Of a DNA stretch of 64,000 bases, positions 58,255-64,000 are shown piece after piece. How positions within the stretch are numbered: position 1 is the first letter of the stretch; the number at the start of each line of letters is the position of its first letter. Position numbers and translations under genes: made by a program. The notes below the pieces were generated by a model that had not been told where the DNA came from, did not search any database, and saw nothing but the letters and a program-made list of their open reading frames with translations. This stretch comes from Anadara kagoshimensis (taxonomy: Eukaryota; Mollusca; Bivalvia; Arcoida; Arcidae). The stretch covers positions 47,918,508 to 47,982,507 of the forward strand of contig CM037870.1 of assembly GCA_021292105.1 (NCBI GenBank), in the 5' to 3' direction.

Positions 58255-58645
58255 AACTTGACAAACTTTCTCATCTCAAGATCTGTCCTGAGTCATGTTG
58301 AACTTGGAATACTGCTTCTCATGCTTAGATCTGTTCTGAGTCATGTTGAACTCGAAATACTGCTTTAACAAAGTGGGAAGTGCTGGGGGAAAAAGTGGGA
58401 CAAGTTTGTATTTTAAAGTCAAATGATTTGGTTTTATTAGTGGGGCGATTTGGTAACTTGACAAACTTTCTCATCCTATGTCAAGATCTGTCCCGAGTCA
58501 TGTTGTACTCAGAATACAGCTTCGCATGCTAAGATCTGTCTTGAGTCATGTTAACTTGAAATACTGCTTTAACAAAGTGGGGAGTGCTGGGGGAAAAAGT
58601 GGTTAAAAGAAATGATTTGGTTTATTAGTGGGACAATTTGGTAAC
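58255..58645 (+). repeat. two-copy tandem duplication of about 200 bp
   Basis: A segment with AGATCTGTCCTGAGTCATGT, ACTGCTTTAACAAAGTGG, GTGCTGGGGGAAAAAGTGG and GATTTGGTTTTATTAGTGGG occurs at about 58255-58455 and again at about 58462-58640. Each copy itself contains a shorter internal duplication of the AGATCTGT...AGTCATGTT part. Confidence 0.85.
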
Positions 58646-58689
58646 ACCAAATCGGTGTAAAAACCGAGACCAAAAATGTTGGAGGATTG

Positions 58690-58850
58690 GGACCAGTACT
58701 AGTGGTATCAAGACAACTTGCACTCAGGTCAACTCGTATCCATACCAAGACAACTCATACCAATACTAAGATAACTTGTACGCAAGACATCTCGTACCCA
58801 AAGACAATTTGTACCCAACCTGAGACAACTCATACCCAAGAAAACAATGG
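58690..58850 (+). repeat. dispersed relatives of the 37-bp minisatellite unit
   Basis: ATCAAGACAACTTGCACTCA, GGTCAACTCGTATCCATACC, AAGACAACTCATACC and GAGACAACTCATACCCAAG resemble the 3.99-5.28 kb array and its right border, but are irregularly spaced. Reverse-strand relatives occur at 59160-59265 (GGGTACGAGTTGTCTTG). Confidence 0.8.
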
Positions 58851-59939
58851 AAGGAAATAAACTGATAAAACTTCTTTTTAATCTCATAATATTTAAATTT
58901 TTTTTATCTTTTAATGGATGTTATTTAACTATTTCAAAGTTATTAGTTTAACTAGAAACCCCCTTCCCCACCCATTTCTTTCATCAATCAAGAATACTTA
59001 CTCATGTTACTGCTAATATTTTTAACACAAGTTTGTCAACTGAATTCCTGTAGGACGACTGTAAACTTTGACATTTGTGTGCTTAAATGTTAAAATTAAT
59101 ACTTATAGATCTAATACTAAGTTCTAAAAAAAATAATAAACTTAATTTAATTGTTTTTCTGGGTACAAGTTGTCTCAGGTTGGGTACGAGTTGTCTTGAT
59201 GTTAAAAAAAATGCATAGGTATAAGATTATTATTGTCTTGGGTTGGGTACGAGTTGTCTTGGGTAAGAGGAACTTCCATTTGTACCATGTACCTTCCACC
59301 AATATTTTAATTTTGACTGAAAAAGCCTAAAAATGACAGAATCACGAGATTTTGAATATTTCTGTGAACATCAGCCAAAAATAATTTTTCACCAGTGGAG
59401 GGTACAAAAGGAAGTCTTAACCATATCAGATATCAAACCATGTGTGATTTTATGATTTTACTTATAAAAACTGTAGTGGCAAGTGCCTGTGCCCGATGCC
59501 CTAAGCCGGGGGGGGGGGGGGTTGGAGAGAGAACATATCGAGGTCCAAAGTAAACAATCGAACTTCAGTATTGCGTTTTGAGCATGTATACTCAGTTGAA
59601 AATAGTTCAAATTACCAAATTTTATTATATTCCAATCGAATATTCTTCGCAAATTCGCTTTTGTTGTTCGCCAAGATGCGATGTCAACCAACACACAGCC
59701 ACACTCGCATGACTCGAAAACATCGAAAATAATTTGACTGAATCGTGCTACTACGCTGTCCAGTCGTTCAAACCTTTACATAAGTGATGGATAAATTATT
59801 TTATCAACCCATAATAATGTTCCTGATACGTGACATTTGTTGAAATTTCTACAAATATCCAAATTCCCCAGTGTAACTTGTTTGTCTGCTTCAGTGTTGA
59901 CAAACGCAGCACGATGCAAGGACGATTTTGATTGGCTAT

Positions 59940-60302
59940 CGGCTATCTAAGGGATAACAGAAAGTTACAACTCCCGATAGCTGGTGCAAAATGGGGTTTG
60001 AAGTTTGTAATTCATACAAACCTCAGCTTTCAATGAAATACTATTTTCTATCTCAGAATACCAGGAGGTATTGGGGGTTTTAATTCAGGTATCTATGGGA
60101 TAACAGCAGGTATCTATGGGATAGCTGCCAGCTATCTATAGGATAGCAGACAGCTATCCCATAGATAGCTGATTTATAACCCACAATACCTGCAGGTATC
60201 GAGAGTTACGGTCTGGTATCTATAGGATAGCAGCCAGCTATCCTATAGATAGCTGAGCTATCCTAGGGTTAGCTGATTTTTGCATCAATTGGCGTGCCAT
60301 AC
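59940..60302 (-). mobile_element. palindrome-rich repeat element, copy 2 (inverted)
   Basis: Reverse-strand copy of the element at 45923. The end ATGGCACGCCAATTGATGCA lies at 60300 and reads leftwards. It has one extra TATCCCATAGATACCTG unit compared with copy 1. Diverged similarity may extend left to about 59.5 kb through a C/G tract at 59508-59521. Confidence 0.75.
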
Positions 60303-60309
60303 ACATGTG

Positions 60310-62160
60310 TTCTATTTTCAACTTGCAAAGGCAAGATGTCCGCATTTGAGTATTTTATTATTGGTTTCACCCGGGATATTCAAAATTAGAGACCGTCGTC
60401 ATATAAAATGTAAAATGTTGAACATTAACACTTGGTTGTTCAAATGATGACGACGGGCAAAATTTTGTCAAGCCAAGACTAAAGCATGATACGACATGCG
60501 CACTTGTAGAACTTTGTACGTACGATCAGACGTAATGCTACGTCATTTATGATACTTAACTTGTGTAGTCTTTGAACCGGTGAAAGTCCGTTTGGTTTGC
60601 GACATGATATTTAATTCTAGCAGAAACTATTGTCCATTGACAGTACTAATGAACTTTGTGTTACATTCAGTAGCTCACCAATAGCTTATTAATCTTAGTA
60701 ATTACTTACGAGCTTAAGGGTGTTTAATCTCTTGATTTTTTCGTTTACTGATTTGTCTGTTTGCCGTTGGTCTGTTCGAATGTATGATTTTTGGTTCTTT
60801 TTAATAGTTCGGTCGCGTCTAAACCTTTGCTTTTAGCCCTTTGACCGAATACCAAACGTATTGAATAGTAATTTAAGCAAAGACGGGCCGCGACTTGCAT
60901 TAGGAATATATTTGATTGATTTTTTTTTTACATACATACTCGTTTAGATAAGCGACACATCGTTTCGCGTTGGCAGTGTAGATTTGTGTCAAGTTTGATA
61001 AAAAACATCCATAAATGTGGTAGTTATGGAAAGCGCGATATTGAGAATGACGAACATGTACGACGGACAAAGCGATTCCTATACCGGCTCCCTAAATCTC
61101 GTTAATAGGGGTATCATAAAAATAATATACCGAGACTACCAACTTTGAACTGTCACCACACATAATATTAGGTGTAGTATGTAGCAACCCACTTTGAAAA
61201 AATTACGCACTTTGAAAAAATTGTTACAGTGGTACAAATACTTTTTAAGCTAGTGTCGTTACTATATCGCTCAAGATGGTTGCATCAGTGGTTTTTTTTT
61301 TTTTTTTTTTTAATTAAAACGGACGTCGGTTTTTGTGCGATTTGTGTTTTCTCATTTTTGAACTTTGTCAATTTTTCGGTAAATAATGTTATTAAAATGT
61401 AGAAAATCAGTATTAATACAATCAAAGAGAACAGACTGGACTATTTCATAAAAAACCCACTTCATAAATATTTTATAGGTTTGAATTGATTTTTAGTGAA
61501 ATGAAATCTTAAAAACTAGTTTAAAAAAGATTATTAGGTATGAATTAAAAAACAAACTGTATTTTTTTTTCACTTATATATATATTTTAAAAAATGCAAT
61601 GAGAGTTTTACTCAGTACCATCATCTTTTAAAACGACGCCAGTTTAATTATGTTTAGATGCGTATGAATGATTTTTTTTTTCATTCCAAGTTACCTTAGA
61701 TTTTTCGTATACCATCAAAAACTCCATAATGCAGACTTAAGGTTTCACAGTTCACATACCATTCCTTGGCTAAGATTTCCCTTAACTTAAATTAGCAAAT
61801 TTTGACAATCTCTTTTGCAACTGCAGTTTAGCATAATGGAAAAACTAACACATGTTATAAGCTTGAAGTGACCTTAATTAAATTCCAGATTATCTTAAAA
61901 ATTAGCATAGTTATCAGATTTCAAATTTGCACAGGGGTCAGTTTCAATTAAAATAAAATTTCATTACGAAACTGGACCCTGTGGTATAATGGGCTTAATA
62001 TAATACAATATAAACGCAGTTCTCACAATATTATTAGAAGCTCATTAATTAATTAGCTTCCAATATTACCTAATTAGTATATGATCAACAACCACGATCT
62101 TTTCGTGAAAATTGTGTGGCCCTGAAAAGAGCCGTTTGAGTTTGTGAATTAAATCTTCAT
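60310..62160. other. intergenic stretch
   Basis: No gene seen. Contains the dispersed repeat at 60985-61090, a poly(T) tract at about 61291, and very AT-rich sequence up to the stop codon of the reverse-strand gene at 62169. Confidence 0.45.
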
Positions 62161-62168
62161 CTTTATAT

Positions 62169-62561
62169 TCATTCTTCGTCTGATTCTACTTCAGAATCAG
62201 ATTCGGAATACTCAACCACACCATCCGAATCTTCATCGTCGTCATCACGGTCATTTACAGATCCAAACAATTCTTGTCTTAATTTGCCGACTCTTGCTGC
62301 TTGGCAGTGGGCGTAGTCAAGGTACATATTCCTCACCCCTTCTGTTGCTGCCAGTTTTAGCCGGAGACTGTATCTAAAACTCCTTCTGTTAGTTTTCTTG
62401 GCTCTGTTGTATCTGTATTGTAATTCTTGTAGTTTTTCATTAATTAAGACAATCTGCTCACATGATCTTCTAAACCGCCTTTCTGCTTCTATAAGTGCTG
62501 ATTTTAAGTGGGCAGCTCTGATCAAATCTCCCTGTTTGCATCTCTGGATAGGTATTTCCAT
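62169..62561 (-). CDS. single-exon small protein with acidic tail, unrecognised
   Basis: An intact 130-residue frame with an ATG start (MEIPIQRCKQGDLIRAAHLK) and a TGA stop. Residues about 14-105 look alpha-helical with many Arg and Lys (EAERRFRRSCEQIV, RAKKTNRRSFRYSLRLKLA, MYLDYAHCQAARVGKLRQEL). The last 25 are almost wholly Asp, Glu and Ser (DDDDEDSDG, ESDSEVESDEE). No signal peptide or membrane segment is visible. The length, composition and lack of repeats argue for a real gene rather than a chance frame in 35 percent GC DNA. No splice sites are needed; a 5' non-coding exon is possible. I do not recognise the family; a nuclear or coiled-coil role is only suggested by composition. Confidence 0.65.
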   Translation of the reverse strand: MEIPIQRCKQGDLIRAAHLKSALIEAERRFRRSCEQIVLINEKLQELQYRYNRAKKTNRRSFRYSLRLKLAATEGVRNMYLDYAHCQAARVGKLRQELFGSVNDRDDDDEDSDGVVEYSESDSEVESDEE

Positions 62562-64000
62562 TGTAAAATTGTATTAATTCAGAAGTATTAATTTCTCAAT
62601 TTGTGTTCCTTCTTCCAAGTTGTAAACTTGATTTGTGAACCATACTGTTACTGGCCATCTTTATATATTCTTCTATTTGCCAGACGTCATTTTTAAGTGA
62701 ATATTGTCATTTTTATTGAAGATGTCAGTGTAAATACTGATTTTATCAGTACCATATTCAATGGGGAGTTGACAGCAGGTATAATGACACAACACATAGA
62801 TAAGATCCTTGTAGGACCCCATTAGCCATCTAGACATTGAAAGGATACCCGTGGTCAGTGTGGTATTAACGGCTTACTGTTATCACGTCACTCATCAAGT
62901 GGTGATCACTTAATTAAGATTTCCTGATTGACCTTTCAGTGGGTAATCAAAATTGTTCAGAAAGTTCATCAGACAAAGGTTAATTATGTCCAAGCGTGAC
63001 ACCCCGGACATTCAATTTTAATCATTAGGAAGGAAATGAGATTGCGTACCGTTAGGACTAATCTTGTCTGAAGGCGATTTTTGCCTTTATTCACCCTACT
63101 TGAGGAAGTTGTCATTTTAAATTAATATTTTAGGAGGAACATGTGGCTAAATCAAAACATTTATACACACATTACAGTTAAGTGTGTGTGTGTGTACGTG
63201 TGTGTGTGTGTGTGTGTTATTATTTTCTTTATAAATATTAAAGGCCTAATCTGTAGTAAAATAAATCTCTGAAGTCTGTTAAGAGAGATGTAATTCTCGG
63301 TTCCGGACATCCGGGCATTTCAGGTAAAGATTTTTCGGTGGCCTTAGATACGGTGACAACATACCGTTATATAGCATAGTAAATGATAGAAATGTACTAT
63401 CATTTACCACGGATATTATACTTTATTTGAGTCTTTAAGCGATTTTCATGAAATTTGTAGTCAAGTCTATTTGATAACATTGTCATATGGATGGAATGAT
63501 TTAAAAAAAAAATAATTTATAGGTAAATTTATATCTATTTTTTAAAAGGACTGATCTGTCCGTCGGCGTTCATAATGGTCACGAACTTGGTAATACTTTC
63601 ACTTTTTTTGCGTAAAAGACACGAGAAACTTAAAAAGTAAAATAATCATTTTTGATATTTAAAATGATTATAGCTGAATTACAAATAGCAACATTTCGTG
63701 AATTTAAACAAGTTTAATTTACTACCGTCGATTACTCGGTCCATCACTAAGAACATTAAAAATCAAAAATTAAAATATATAAAATCCATTTTAACACATC
63801 TTTCCAAATTCCAACTTAATGTCAACTAATATTCAATATGGGACATCGTAAAGACTTTATCCCTATATTAACACCTGTCAATAAATTTTGTATATTGTAA
63901 GGTAGATCTACCTCTTAATTACCCGGGCGATGGAATGTCTAATAAACAGGATGTCCGGTACTGTAGTTTATTGATACTCTCTTAATTACCGGTATGTGAG
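62562..64000. other. upstream region of the reverse-strand small gene
   Basis: Should hold the promoter of the gene at 62169-62561 (-), but no core promoter motif is convincing. It contains the (GT)n at 63180, a perfect hairpin GTAAATGATAG/CTATCATTTAC (63379-63407) and inverted GGATGTCCGG words near 63303 and 63951 that may be ends of a degraded element. Confidence 0.4.
63180..63218 (+). repeat. (GT)n microsatellite
   Basis: Two GT runs separated by TACG, with the longer run at the right. Confidence 0.95.

Overview
This is a piece of an AT-rich, intron-rich animal nuclear genome. Introns have GT-AG borders. tRNA-derived SINEs, foldback elements, MITEs and long minisatellites are abundant, and TACATGTA-like words are frequent. 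Together with the protein sequence, this points to a mollusc, most likely a bivalve; that assignment is an inference from style, not from a search. Only one complete gene can be read with confidence.

Layout. 1-18 kb is mainly non-coding. It holds a weak candidate terminal exon (1898-2008), a 37-bp minisatellite (about 3.99-5.28 kb), foldback and TIR elements (6944-7094, 13214-14595), and SINEs (11178-11557, 15022-15359). 18.57-18.76 kb carries the reverse-strand C-terminal end of a non-LTR retrotransposon reverse transcriptase. 19063-40759 (+) is a full DNAJC11 orthologue, assembled here from 17 coding exons whose splice phases all agree (577 residues). Its probable 3' UTR runs to a poly(A) signal near 42802. 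Its introns are packed with insertions: a hAT-type element with an exact 8-bp target duplication, a TA-flanked Tc1/mariner-like element, several SINEs, three palindromes or foldbacks, and three intronic tandem arrays. One array is a 27-bp repeat that begins exactly at a splice donor and copies that donor.

44.15-44.64 kb is a 34-bp minisatellite. 45157-45462 (+) is a lysine-rich first (or early) coding exon ending in a strong splice donor; its downstream exons are not visible. 45.92-46.3 and 59.94-60.30 kb are two inverted copies of an unclassified palindrome-rich element. 47-49 kb is a SINE graveyard with a tandemly amplified SINE tail. 49.86-55.86 kb is a satellite array of about 6 kb with a unit near 61 bp and visible higher-order duplication. 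62169-62561 (-) is a small intact single-exon gene encoding a basic protein with an acidic tail.

The genes do not form a pathway. The main biological content is the DNAJC11 locus (a J-domain protein of the mitochondrial MICOS/MIB assembly) and the way repeats have grown in and around its introns. Most other open frames are chance frames or minisatellite frames and are not reported as genes.
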